Shown: positions 10,150-18,194 of the stretch, one piece after another
Numbering within the stretch: the first letter of the stretch is position 1
How the letters are laid out: each line of letters opens with the position of its first letter
Assembly (NCBI RefSeq): GCF_002812485.1
Contig: NZ_CP025003.1
Location: 3,658,001 to 3,722,000, forward strand
Length of the DNA stretch: 64,000 nt
From: Dickeya fangzhongdai
GTDB lineage: Bacteria > Pseudomonadota > Gammaproteobacteria > Enterobacterales > Enterobacteriaceae
Direction of reading: 5' to 3'
Notes under the pieces: generated by a model
Database searches by the model: none
Told to the model about the DNA's origin: nothing
What the model saw: only the letters and a program-made list of their open reading frames with translations
Made by a program: the position numbers and the translations under genes

Positions 10150-10174
10150 TTAACCGAGTAAATAACTCAACTAT
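10150..10174 (-). promoter_or_regulatory. IscR type 1 operator, distal
   Basis: A second 25-bp copy, ATAGTTGAGT to ACTCGGTTAA on the minus strand, directly abuts the first and overlaps the last codons of trmJ. The two copies share ATAGTTGA and ACTCGG at the same spacing. Confidence 0.6.
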
Positions 10175-10916
10175 TGTCCTGCGGCTTGTCCGTCGACGAG
10201 GCGGTCTTGGTGATCGCGCTCAGGATGCCGCGCAGAATATTGAGCTCCTGGTTTTCCGGACGGGCGCGGGTAAACAACCGGCGCAGCTTGTTCATCACCT
10301 GCCCCTGATGCGCCTGGCGAATGAAACCGGTGTGCAGCAGCGTCTCTTCCAGATGCTGATAAAAGCGCTCCAGATCATCCGCCAGCGGGTATGGACTCTC
10401 CTCATGCGCCGGCTCGCCCTGTTGCTGGCGATCCAGCCAGGCGACGCGCACCTCATAGGACAGGATCTGTACCGCCATCGCCAGATTGAGCGAGCTGTAC
10501 TCCGGATTAGCGGGGATCGCCACATGGTAGTGGCATTTCTGCAGTTCCTCATTCGTCAGCCCCACGCGCTCGCGACCGAACACAATCGCCACCGGCGCGC
10601 GCTGCGCTTCCTGAATACTGCGCACGCCGCACTCGCGCGGCTCCAACATCGGCCAGGGCAAGGTACGGGAACGGGCGCTGGTGCCCACCACCAGACTACA
10701 GCCTTCCAGCGCCTGATCGAGAGAATCAACGATGGTGGCGTTGCCAATAACATCACTGGCGCCGGCAGACAACGAAATGGCCTGCGAATCGGGTTTGACC
10801 AGCGGATTGACCAGCCAGAGATTGGTCAACCCCATGGTTTTCATCGCCCTGGCCGTTGACCCCATATTGCCGGTATGTGAAGTTTCCACCAGCACAATGC
10901 GTATATTCTGTAACAT
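10167..10916 (-). CDS. trmJ: tRNA (cytidine/uridine-2'-O-)-methyltransferase TrmJ
   Basis: SPOUT-class methyltransferase that 2'-O-methylates position 32 in several tRNAs. It has 249 residues. The N-terminal SPOUT domain (about 1-160) contains [13 protein letters not shown], the [12 protein letters not shown] segment of the SAM-binding knot and [18 protein letters not shown]. The C-terminal part aids dimerisation and tRNA binding. It is divergent from suhB and lies upstream of iscR, as in E. coli. Confidence 0.94.
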   Translation of the reverse strand: MLQNIRIVLVETSHTGNMGSTARAMKTMGLTNLWLVNPLVKPDSQAISLSAGASDVIGNATIVDSLDQALEGCSLVVGTSARSRTLPWPMLEPRECGVRSIQEAQRAPVAIVFGRERVGLTNEELQKCHYHVAIPANPEYSSLNLAMAVQILSYEVRVAWLDRQQQGEPAHEESPYPLADDLERFYQHLEETLLHTGFIRQAHQGQVMNKLRRLFTRARPENQELNILRGILSAITKTASSTDKPQDNS

Positions 10917-11042
10917 GCGGACTCTGTCATATGAAACGAAAACCGGCGTATATTAACACAAACTTCTCTGTTTTCTCTTTCTCCCGCTATCTGCTATACT
11001 CCGCGCCGTTTTCTGTTCTTTAACATTCTTGTGGACGATACC
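10917..11042 (+). promoter_or_regulatory. trmJ-suhB divergent promoter region
   Basis: The spacer carries an extended -10 (TGCTATACT, hexamer TATACT at 10995-11000) oriented toward suhB, about 45 bases before its ATG. A -35 is not obvious. No separate trmJ promoter could be assigned. Confidence 0.45.
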
Positions 11043-11846
11043 ATGCATCCGATGCTTAACATCGCCGTGCGCGCAGCGCGCAAAGGCGGCAACCTGATAG
11101 CTAAAAACTATGAAACGCCTGACGCCGTTGAGGCCAGCCAGAAAGGCAGTAACGATTTTGTCACCAACGTTGACCGTGATGCAGAACGCCTGATTATTGA
11201 GGTCATCCGCAAAGCCTATCCGCAGCACACCATTATTGGTGAAGAATGTGGTGAACTGGTTGGCGAAGATCAGGACGTACAATGGATTATCGATCCCCTG
11301 GATGGCACCACCAACTTCATCAAACGTCTTCCCCATTTTGCCGTTTCCATCGCCGTTCGCGTCAAAGGCCGCACCGAAGTGGCCGTGGTCTACGATCCGA
11401 TGCGTAATGAGCTGTTCACCGCCACCCGCGGTCAGGGTACCCAGTTGAACGGCTACCGTCTGCGCGGCAGCAACGCCCGCGATCTGGACGGCACTATTCT
11501 CGCGACCGGTTTCCCGTTTAAGCACAAACAGCACAGCGCCAGCTATCTGCGCGTACTGGAAGCGCTGTTCGGCCAGTGCGCCGACTTCCGCCGCACCGGT
11601 TCCGCCGCGCTCGATCTGGCTTATGTAGCGGCCGGCCGTGTGGACGGGTTCTTTGAAATCGGTCTGAAACCGTGGGACTTCGCTGGCGGCGAACTGCTGG
11701 TGCGTGAAGCCGGCGGCATCATTACCGACTTCATCGGCGGCCACAACTACCTCGCTTCCGGCAACATCGTCGCCGGTAACCCGCGCGTGGTGAAATCCCT
11801 GCTGTCGACCATCCGCGAGCAACTGAGCGACGCGCTGAAGCGTTAA
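11043..11846 (+). CDS. suhB: inositol-1-monophosphatase SuhB
   Basis: A Mg-dependent inositol monophosphatase-family protein. In E. coli it also joins ribosomal RNA antitermination complexes. The 267-residue product has the metal-binding motifs GEECGE and WIIDPLDGTTNF and the C-terminal WDFAGGELLVREAGG. The start MHPMLNIAV is chosen over a Met four codons earlier by family alignment. A hairpin terminator follows the stop. Confidence 0.96.
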   Translation: MHPMLNIAVRAARKGGNLIAKNYETPDAVEASQKGSNDFVTNVDRDAERLIIEVIRKAYPQHTIIGEECGELVGEDQDVQWIIDPLDGTTNFIKRLPHFAVSIAVRVKGRTEVAVVYDPMRNELFTATRGQGTQLNGYRLRGSNARDLDGTILATGFPFKHKQHSASYLRVLEALFGQCADFRRTGSAALDLAYVAAGRVDGFFEIGLKPWDFAGGELLVREAGGIITDFIGGHNYLASGNIVAGNPRVVKSLLSTIREQLSDALKR

Positions 11847-11856
11847 CACCTTCTGT

Positions 11857-11895
11857 GGGCATGTCGTCAGGCATGCCCCTGCTATTATTTTTCTT
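11857..11895 (+). terminator. suhB terminator
   Basis: A 7-bp stem (GGGCATG at 11857-11863, CATGCCC at 11872-11878) is followed by a T-rich stretch to about 11895. Confidence 0.7.
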
Positions 11896-11928
11896 TACAA
11901 CTCAGCCCTGTTGAGTGAAAGTTTAATT

Positions 11929-11953
11929 TTATATGATAATAATTATTAAACTC
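11929..11953 (+). promoter_or_regulatory. Fur box upstream of the iron ABC operon
   Basis: The segment contains ATGATAATAATTATT, overlapping GATAAT/ATTATT hexamers of the Fur consensus. Over 19 bases about 13 positions match. It lies 57-81 bp upstream of the first start codon, a normal operator position. Confidence 0.6.
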
Positions 11954-12009
11954 ATTCATTTGCGTCGGGGATTATCCCCGTCTATCAGCAGTTCATGACA
12001 GGAAGAATC

Positions 12010-13134
12010 ATGTTAAAGAAATCATGGCGTCACCTTTTGCTGGCTACCACACTGACCACCTCCTTCACCAGCTTCGCCACCCAATATCCCCTCACCGTTA
12101 CTGATATCGACGGACAAAGCGTCACCATCAAACAGGAACCACAGCGCATTGTGCTGCAGGACGGCCGCGATATCATGGCGATGGCGCTGCTGGACCGCGA
12201 TAACCCGTTTAACCGTCTGGTCGCCTGGAACAATTTGCCGAAAAAACAGGACACCGCCACCTGGGATCTGCTGAAAGGCAAATGGCCGCAGTCTGAAAGC
12301 ATTCTGGACATGGGTTTCAGCGACAAGGGTGAAGTGGAACTGGAAAGTATTCTGGCCAAAAAACCTGACCTGATGATCGCCCAACTGCGTGCCAAACCGG
12401 CTCTGATGGAAAACGGCGTGATCGGCAAACTGAACGCGCTGCACATTCCGCTGGTGTTTGTGGATTATGAAATCAATCCGGCCAAAAATACCGCGCCCAG
12501 CGTCGATCTGCTTGGCAAGGTGCTGAACCGTGAAGAAAACGCCAAAGCGTATACCGACTTTTACCGCCAGCACTTTGACAACATCCAGAAGGTGACTGCA
12601 GGCATCGCCACCAAACCTAACGTGTTCATTGAGCCTATCGCCGGCAACACCGATGCCTGCTGCTTCACCCATTCCCACAGCGGCTGGGGCGGCTTGCTGG
12701 AAGGCATCGGCGCGAAGAACATCGGTTCCGGACTGTTGCCGGGCGCGTCCGGCTTTGTCTCACTGGAAAAAGTGATCAGCGAAAAACCCGATACCTACAT
12801 CATGACCGGTTCCAAACGCGGCAACGGCACCAGCAAGATTCTGCCGTTCGGCTATGACGCCAGCAACAGCGACATTCAGGACAAAGCCAAAGCGCTGCTG
12901 AGCCGTACCGGCATCGACCAGGTTCCTGCGATTAAAGCCGGTCAGGTTTACGGGGTATACCACCACTTCTATAACCATCCGTACAACATCGTCGGTATGG
13001 AGTATCTGGCCAAAGCGGTGTATCCGAAGCAGTTCAGCACGCTGAACCCGGACGATACCTATCACTATATCGTTCGCCATTTCACCACCCTGCCTGACAA
13101 CAACTTTGTGTTTGCCCGCAAACTGGCCGAGTAA
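12010..13134 (+). CDS. periplasmic iron-siderophore binding protein of an ABC importer
   Basis: A periplasmic substrate-binding protein of the iron-chelate (FecB/FhuD-like) class, about 374 residues. The start at MLKKSWRHLLL is chosen because it begins a typical Sec signal peptide ending near SFTSFA; a Met five codons earlier is possible. Binding-protein segments such as PQRIVLQDGRD and LESILAKKPDLMIAQ are present. A Cys-Cys pair (TDACCFTHSHSGWG) is also found in the convergent binding protein at 15142-16263. It heads an operon with permease and ATPase genes behind a Fur box. The chelate cannot be named from sequence. Confidence 0.85.
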   Translation: MLKKSWRHLLLATTLTTSFTSFATQYPLTVTDIDGQSVTIKQEPQRIVLQDGRDIMAMALLDRDNPFNRLVAWNNLPKKQDTATWDLLKGKWPQSESILDMGFSDKGEVELESILAKKPDLMIAQLRAKPALMENGVIGKLNALHIPLVFVDYEINPAKNTAPSVDLLGKVLNREENAKAYTDFYRQHFDNIQKVTAGIATKPNVFIEPIAGNTDACCFTHSHSGWGGLLEGIGAKNIGSGLLPGASGFVSLEKVISEKPDTYIMTGSKRGNGTSKILPFGYDASNSDIQDKAKALLSRTGIDQVPAIKAGQVYGVYHHFYNHPYNIVGMEYLAKAVYPKQFSTLNPDDTYHYIVRHFTTLPDNNFVFARKLAE

Positions 13135-13137
13135 TTC

Positions 13138-14220
13138 ATGAGTGTAACCACCGAATCCCCTATCAGCCGTGTCAGCACGGCTGAAAACAGCGCGCTAACC
13201 CATTATCGGCATATCATTCGCCATCGGCTGATGGTGATGGCGGTGCTGGTCATAGCGATTGTCGCCTCCCTGCTGCTGGACTTTGTGCTCGGTCCTTCCG
13301 GCCTGCCGCTGGATGTGCTGTGGCAAACGCTAACCGACCCCGCCAACGCAGACGCCGGTAGCCGCGTCATCGTCTGGGACATCCGCCTGCCGTATGCGCT
13401 GATGGCGGTGGTGGTCGGTCTGGCGTTGGGGCTGGCGGGCGCAGAGATGCAAACCATCCTGAACAACCCGCTGGCCAGCCCGTTCACACTGGGCGTGTCC
13501 TCCGCGGCGGCATTCGGCGCGGCGCTGGCAATCGTATTGGGGATCGGTATTCCGGGTATTCCGGCGCAATGGTTCATTTCAGCCAACGCCTTCCTGTTCG
13601 CGCTGCTGGCGGCGCTGCTGCTCGACGGCATTACCCGCTGGACCAAGGTAGCGACATCCGGCGTGGTGTTGTTCGGGATCGCGCTGGTGTTCACCTTTAA
13701 CGCGCTGGTGTCCATCCTGCAATTCATCGCCAACGAAGATACGTTGCAGGGGCTGGTGTTCTGGACCATGGGCAGCCTGGCGCGCTCATCCTGGGAAAAA
13801 CTCGGCATTCTGCTGGCGGTGTTGGCTATCGTGATGCCGCTATCCATGATGAGCTCATGGAAGCTGACCGCATTGCGTTTGGGCGAAGATCGCGCCATCA
13901 GTTTCGGCATCAACGTGCGCCGTTTGCGTCTGGCCACGCTGCTGCGCATCAGTTTCCTGTCGGCGCTGTCGGTAGCGTTCGTCGGGCCGATTGGCTTCAT
14001 CGGTCTGGTGGCGCCGCATATTGCCCGCATGATTTTCGGCGAGGATCACCGCTTCTATTTGCCGGCCAGCGCCCTGACCGGCGCGCTGGTGCTGTCGCTG
14101 GCATCCGTTGTATCCAAAAACCTGCTGCCGGGCGTCATCATTCCGGTAGGGATTGTCACTTCGCTGGTAGGGGTTCCTTTCTTCCTCAGCATCATTCTGC
14201 GTAACCGGGGGAACGTATGA
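13138..14220 (+). CDS. iron-siderophore ABC transporter permease (FecCD family)
   Basis: An inner-membrane permease of the FecCD/BtuC family, 360 residues with many hydrophobic segments. The family motif GLALGLAGAEMQTILNNPLA is at about residues 97-116, and the C-terminal GPIGFIGLVAPHIARMIFG coupling segment contacts the ATPase. Only one permease gene is present, so a homodimer is expected. It starts 3 bases after the binding-protein stop and overlaps the ATPase gene by four bases. Confidence 0.93.
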   Translation: MSVTTESPISRVSTAENSALTHYRHIIRHRLMVMAVLVIAIVASLLLDFVLGPSGLPLDVLWQTLTDPANADAGSRVIVWDIRLPYALMAVVVGLALGLAGAEMQTILNNPLASPFTLGVSSAAAFGAALAIVLGIGIPGIPAQWFISANAFLFALLAALLLDGITRWTKVATSGVVLFGIALVFTFNALVSILQFIANEDTLQGLVFWTMGSLARSSWEKLGILLAVLAIVMPLSMMSSWKLTALRLGEDRAISFGINVRRLRLATLLRISFLSALSVAFVGPIGFIGLVAPHIARMIFGEDHRFYLPASALTGALVLSLASVVSKNLLPGVIIPVGIVTSLVGVPFFLSIILRNRGNV

Positions 14221-15008
14221 GTCACAACGGACTGGCGATTTCTCGTTTTTCAGCGGGCTACCCCAGACGAACCGTCATTAACGATCTGTCGGTTCCGCTG
14301 CTGCCGCGCGGCAGGATCACCGTACTGCTGGGGCCGAACGGCAGCGGCAAGTCGACGCTGCTGCGCGCACTGGCCGGGCTGGGGCAAGCGCAAGGCGATC
14401 TGCTGTTGGATGATGTCAACCTGATGCAGTTGCCGTTCGCCAAACGGGCGGAAAAAGTAGTGTATCTGCCGCAGTCATTGCCTGCTGGCGTGCATCTGCA
14501 CGTACTGGAATCGATTATCGTCGCCCAGCGCGCGTCCGGCGGGTTGCATCACAGCAGCAACGAAGACGAGGTGCTGACGCTGCTCAGGCAGTTGGGCATT
14601 TCGCATCTGGCGATGAGCTATCTGGACCAGCTTTCCGGCGGTCAGAAACAGCTGGTCGGGTTGGCGCAGTCGCTTATCCGTCAGCCTTCGCTGCTGTTAC
14701 TGGATGAGCCGCTCAGCGCGCTCGACCTCAACTACCAGTTCCACGTGATGGATCTGGTACGTCAGGAAACCCGCAAGCGCAATATCGTGACGGTAGTGGT
14801 GGTGCATGACATCAATATCGCGCTGCGTCATGGCGACCACGTGCTGATGCTCAAAGACGGCAAGCTGATCGCCGATGGCGAGCCAGCCGAGGTAATCAGT
14901 GAAGAGAGCCTGGCGCAGGTGTACGGCGTTCGCGGCCGCATCGAACGCTGCTCTCGCGGTATTCCGCAGGTGATGATTGACGGGCTGGTTGCCGAACCAA
15001 CCTTGTAA
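14217..15008 (+). CDS. iron-siderophore ABC transporter ATPase
   Basis: The ATPase subunit of the importer, 263 residues, in the FecE/FhuC class. Walker A is LGPNGSGKST near residue 38, the signature is LSGGQKQL, Walker B is LLLLDEP and the H-loop is VVVHD. Its ATG overlaps the permease stop (ATGA), so the two are translationally coupled. A strong terminator follows. Confidence 0.94.
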   Translation: MSHNGLAISRFSAGYPRRTVINDLSVPLLPRGRITVLLGPNGSGKSTLLRALAGLGQAQGDLLLDDVNLMQLPFAKRAEKVVYLPQSLPAGVHLHVLESIIVAQRASGGLHHSSNEDEVLTLLRQLGISHLAMSYLDQLSGGQKQLVGLAQSLIRQPSLLLLDEPLSALDLNYQFHVMDLVRQETRKRNIVTVVVVHDINIALRHGDHVLMLKDGKLIADGEPAEVISEESLAQVYGVRGRIERCSRGIPQVMIDGLVAEPTL

Positions 15009-15022
15009 ACCACGCAGCTCAT

Positions 15023-15066
15023 AAAAAACGCCCCGACCATGCAGATGATCGGGGCGTTTTGTTATT
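15023..15066. terminator. bidirectional terminator of the iron ABC operon
   Basis: AACGCCCCGA and TCGGGGCGTT form a 10-bp stem flanked by As on the left and Ts on the right. It can serve the ATPase gene and the convergent binding-protein gene. Confidence 0.88.
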
Positions 15067-15141
15067 CACGTTTTTTCTTCACGTTTGGTTATTGCCGCTC
15101 TGTTGCGATCAGCCGCCCGATAAAGGCGGCATCATCGCTGG

Positions 15142-16263
15142 TCAGGATTTCGCCGGCAGCGTCACCCAGTAACCCGGCTGGTACGGCAACGGCAGGAATT
15201 TCTCATGGAAGGTACGGAAGGTGGCATCCGGATCGATATCTTTGAACAAGTCCGGGTGCAGCCACTTCGCCATCGCCTGAATCGCCACAAACTGATACGG
15301 GCTGTCATAGAACTGATGCCAGATGGCATGCGCCTTGCCGTTGGTGGCGACCGGCAGCGTTTTGAATGCGGAGCGTTCCATCAGCTTCTGCAAGCGCTGC
15401 AGCGCCTGTTGCTGGTCGGCCCCCGGCCCTACGCCAACCCAGCCGTTGGCGGTGTTGTAGTTCTTCCAGTTGGCGCCGGTGACGATCACCACGTCCGGAC
15501 GCGCGCTGATAATCTGCTCCGGGTTCAGGGTGCCGAAAGTACCGGGGATAATGCCCTTGGCGATATTGATGCCGCCCGCGACTTCCACCATTTTCCCGAA
15601 GTTTTCATTACCGAATGACATGCAGCACTCTTCGTCATAGCCACCGGCGCGGTCGATCATCACCTTCGGACGCGGCCCCTGATAGTTCTTCAGGCGATCG
15701 GTCACGATATCAATCTGCTGACGGCGGAACTGAACGATCTCTTCGGCGCGCGCCGGTTTGCCCAGCAGTTGGCCCATAATGCGAATGCTTTTCTCGGCGT
15801 TTTCAAACGGTTTTTCGCGGAAGTCGATAAACACCACCGGAATGCCCAGACCGCTGAGTTTTTCAATCAGTTTGGCTTCATCGGTAGCGGCTTTCGCTTC
15901 CAGGTTCATCAACACCAGATCCGGCTTCAGGTTCACCGCCTGCTCAACATTGAAGGTGCCGTCTTTGGCGCCGCCGAAGGTCGGCAGTTGTTTAATCTGC
16001 GGATATTTATGTTCATAAGCCAGATAGCCGTCATAGTCGGCTTTCGGCAAGTCGTCACGCCAGCCGACCACGCGCTGGAACGGCGCATCGGTATCAAACG
16101 CCGCCAGCAGATAAATCTGCCGCCCTTCCCCCAGAATCACGCGCTTAACTTCAGACTTGATCTCGACTTTTCTGCCGCTAACGTCTTCCACCACAATGGG
16201 GGCAGCCCGGACTGCCGAAACCAGCCCCAACGCCATGCCAACGGCACACAACCACTTTTTCAT
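15142..16263 (-). CDS. second periplasmic iron-siderophore binding protein
   Basis: A 373-residue periplasmic binding protein of the iron-chelate class with a Sec signal peptide (MKKWLCAVGMALGLVSAVRA). It has the same general layout as the protein at 12010-13134, including a Cys-Cys pair (YDEECCMSFGN) and a late H(Q/H)FY(D/N) segment. It is convergent with the ABC operon and has no permease or ATPase of its own nearby. A strong Fur box lies upstream. It probably feeds the adjacent importer with a different or modified ligand; that is inference. Confidence 0.82.
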   Translation of the reverse strand: MKKWLCAVGMALGLVSAVRAAPIVVEDVSGRKVEIKSEVKRVILGEGRQIYLLAAFDTDAPFQRVVGWRDDLPKADYDGYLAYEHKYPQIKQLPTFGGAKDGTFNVEQAVNLKPDLVLMNLEAKAATDEAKLIEKLSGLGIPVVFIDFREKPFENAEKSIRIMGQLLGKPARAEEIVQFRRQQIDIVTDRLKNYQGPRPKVMIDRAGGYDEECCMSFGNENFGKMVEVAGGINIAKGIIPGTFGTLNPEQIISARPDVVIVTGANWKNYNTANGWVGVGPGADQQQALQRLQKLMERSAFKTLPVATNGKAHAIWHQFYDSPYQFVAIQAMAKWLHPDLFKDIDPDATFRTFHEKFLPLPYQPGYWVTLPAKS

Positions 16264-16288
16264 TCTGTTATTCCCTGCCTGTTTTACG

Positions 16289-16307
16289 GATAATGAGAGT
16301 AATTATC
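16289..16307 (-). promoter_or_regulatory. Fur box upstream of the second binding protein
   Basis: The 19-bp element starts GATAATGA and ends AATTATC, matching the Fur consensus at 16 of 19 positions. It lies 26-44 bp upstream of the start codon at 16263. Confidence 0.78.
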
Positions 16308-16455
16308 ATTCAATGTAAATAATAAAGTTACGGTTACATTCGGGCAATCTTTTTTACATGAAAAGACAGGATATTTATCGATACGTGATGGTGATCGAAC
16401 GGCGGAAACATGACCGCCGTAGAGCAACGAAACAGGCTTGATTCGCGGCGGGGCG

Positions 16456-17496
16456 CTACCCCATCAGCGGCCGAATCCCGCCCATCACATCCGGTTGCGT
16501 GGAAAGGTAAAGTACAATGCCGGCAAAGGTCAGCGCCATACCGCCCGCCAGCGACAACACCGACCAGACAAGCGCTTGCCAGCGTGGAGAGGAAAACGCG
16601 CCGGCGCGGCTTAAACGCTCTAGTTGCCGGCGGCAGAACAGCACCGCCACGCCCAGCAGCGAGACGGTAAGCGCGGTCCCCAGCGCCATGGTCAGGGCCG
16701 AGATCACGCCCCAGACAAACACGTCCAGCACTTTGGCGAACAGCAACACCAGTATCGCGCCGGAACACGGGCGCAATCCCATCGCCAACACCACCATCAG
16801 ACGGGTACGCCAGCCATCGCCGTGATTGAGCGTCTCTGCCGTCGGCACGTGCTGATGACCGCAACCGCAGTGTTCATCGTGCTGATGGCCTACGGCAGGT
16901 GCCAGCCGGACGCCGGACGCCGACGCATCAAGCGGCGTTAACGAGCGGATACGCGGCTTGGCGCGGGAAAACAGCAACGCCCGCAGACGTCTGAATGCGC
17001 GCAGGCACAGCCAGCCGCCGAGCCCGGCCACCAGCACAAAGCTGCTTTTCTCCATCCAGAAACTGCCGATGTGCAAAGCACGGCTGGAAAGCTGCAACAC
17101 CGCCAGCACCAGCGTCACCAGTACGATCGCTACCGTCCCTTGCAACAAAGCGGAGGCAAAGGTCAGTTGCAAACTGCTTTTCAGCCGGGACGGGTGGGTC
17201 GCCAGATAGGTGGCGATCACCACTTTGCCATGACCTGGGCCAACCGCATGCAGCACGCCATACGCCAGGCTGAACATCACCAGCGTCCAGCCGGCCTGAT
17301 GAGGTTGCGCCCGCACTTGCTCCATCAAATCCGACATTTGCTGATGCAGCGACCTCTGCCATTCAATGCTTTGCATCAGAATCGACGGCCACCAGACCAT
17401 TGCCTGCCATGCCGCCGCGCCTGTCAGCAGTAAAAACAGCGCCAGCGGCCACCAGCGCAGATAATGTCGGGTCACGTGCGCATGATTTACCGGCAT
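16456..17496 (-). CDS. zevB: NicO-family metal transporter, ZevB-like
   Basis: A polytopic inner-membrane protein of the NicO nickel/cobalt transporter family, 346 residues. The first helix bears the family motif HAVGPGHGK near residue 85. A His/Cys-rich loop (GHQHDEHCGCGHQH) in the middle is a probable metal-binding stretch, followed by GLRPCSGAI. It overlaps the upstream DUF1007 gene by 10 bases. That pairing is the zevA-zevB arrangement described as a zinc uptake system in Haemophilus influenzae. The Zur-like box over zevA supports zinc rather than nickel. Direction of transport is not shown by the sequence. Confidence 0.78.
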   Translation of the reverse strand: MPVNHAHVTRHYLRWWPLALFLLLTGAAAWQAMVWWPSILMQSIEWQRSLHQQMSDLMEQVRAQPHQAGWTLVMFSLAYGVLHAVGPGHGKVVIATYLATHPSRLKSSLQLTFASALLQGTVAIVLVTLVLAVLQLSSRALHIGSFWMEKSSFVLVAGLGGWLCLRAFRRLRALLFSRAKPRIRSLTPLDASASGVRLAPAVGHQHDEHCGCGHQHVPTAETLNHGDGWRTRLMVVLAMGLRPCSGAILVLLFAKVLDVFVWGVISALTMALGTALTVSLLGVAVLFCRRQLERLSRAGAFSSPRWQALVWSVLSLAGGMALTFAGIVLYLSTQPDVMGGIRPLMG

Positions 17497-18149
17497 TGCA
17501 ACGTGACCTGTTGAGCAAACTGTTTTCCCAATTCCACGTCTTTGGTCGGCTTGGCGTTCTTGTCCAGCGACAGCGCGTAGGACTGGAGCGACGCATCCGG
17601 TTTGGGCGTCATGAGCGTGGTTTTACAACGCGCGGCCAGCGCAGAGGCTACCTGAATCGCGTTATCGTCCTTATAGGACATATCCACGAAATAGGTGGGA
17701 TCATAGGTGGAAATCAGTAACGGCGCGCCCGCCAGCGGTTGCGGGTGAGCCAGCGGCAATACAAACTCCAGCACCGCTTTGTTGCCTGCGCGGGAGAGAT
17801 GGTATTCCGTTGGCAACGGCTGGTATTTCACCGACTTTCCATCCCGATAAATATCCGTGAAGTAGTGCTGCCCCAGCACATTCGCCATCACCTCGGCGGC
17901 CAGTTTTTTCCACACCTCCGAGTCTTTGGCGGCATTGCCGGCGTCGTACAGCAAATCGGCGGAAGTAATAGGATCCATAGTCCAGTTCATGCGCAATCCG
18001 GTTATCTGATCGTCTTTCCCTTCCACGGTGGTTTTCATATCGATAAAACTGTGCGGATGGGCCAGCGCCGGGCCGGATACCGCCACCGTGGTCAACAGCA
18101 GGCAGCTTACCCAACGGAATGAAAAGCCAAAATTGTTATAATGTAACAT
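17487..18149 (-). CDS. zevA: periplasmic DUF1007 protein, ZevA-like
   Basis: A 220-residue DUF1007 protein with an N-terminal signal peptide (hydrophobic core CLLLTTVAVSG, cleavage near PALA). The mature protein begins HPHSFIDM, a His motif typical of the family. In H. influenzae ZevA is the periplasmic partner of the NicO protein ZevB in zinc acquisition. The start at 18149 has AGGA eight bases upstream but lies inside a Zur-like palindrome. No other in-frame start would keep the signal peptide. It follows hcaT on the same strand after 45 bp. Confidence 0.8.
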   Translation of the reverse strand: MLHYNNFGFSFRWVSCLLLTTVAVSGPALAHPHSFIDMKTTVEGKDDQITGLRMNWTMDPITSADLLYDAGNAAKDSEVWKKLAAEVMANVLGQHYFTDIYRDGKSVKYQPLPTEYHLSRAGNKAVLEFVLPLAHPQPLAGAPLLISTYDPTYFVDMSYKDDNAIQVASALAARCKTTLMTPKPDASLQSYALSLDKNAKPTKDVELGKQFAQQVTLQCR

Positions 18150-18152
18150 TTT
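18131..18152 (-). promoter_or_regulatory. Zur-like operator over the zevA start
   Basis: On the minus strand the core reads AATGTTACATTATAACAATT. It matches the enterobacterial Zur palindrome (AATGTTATANTATAACATT) at all but about two positions. The arms TGTTA and TAACA are intact. The box covers the start codon and the bases just upstream. Confidence 0.65.
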
Positions 18153-18194
18153 CTATCCTGACCGTTTTCGCCTGTCACTGATGCGCTGCTTTAC

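Noticed and set aside
15111-15130. GCCGCC/GGCGGC hairpin just after the second binding protein gene
   Set aside because: No T-run follows on either strand. The stronger terminator at 15023-15066 explains the end of both genes.
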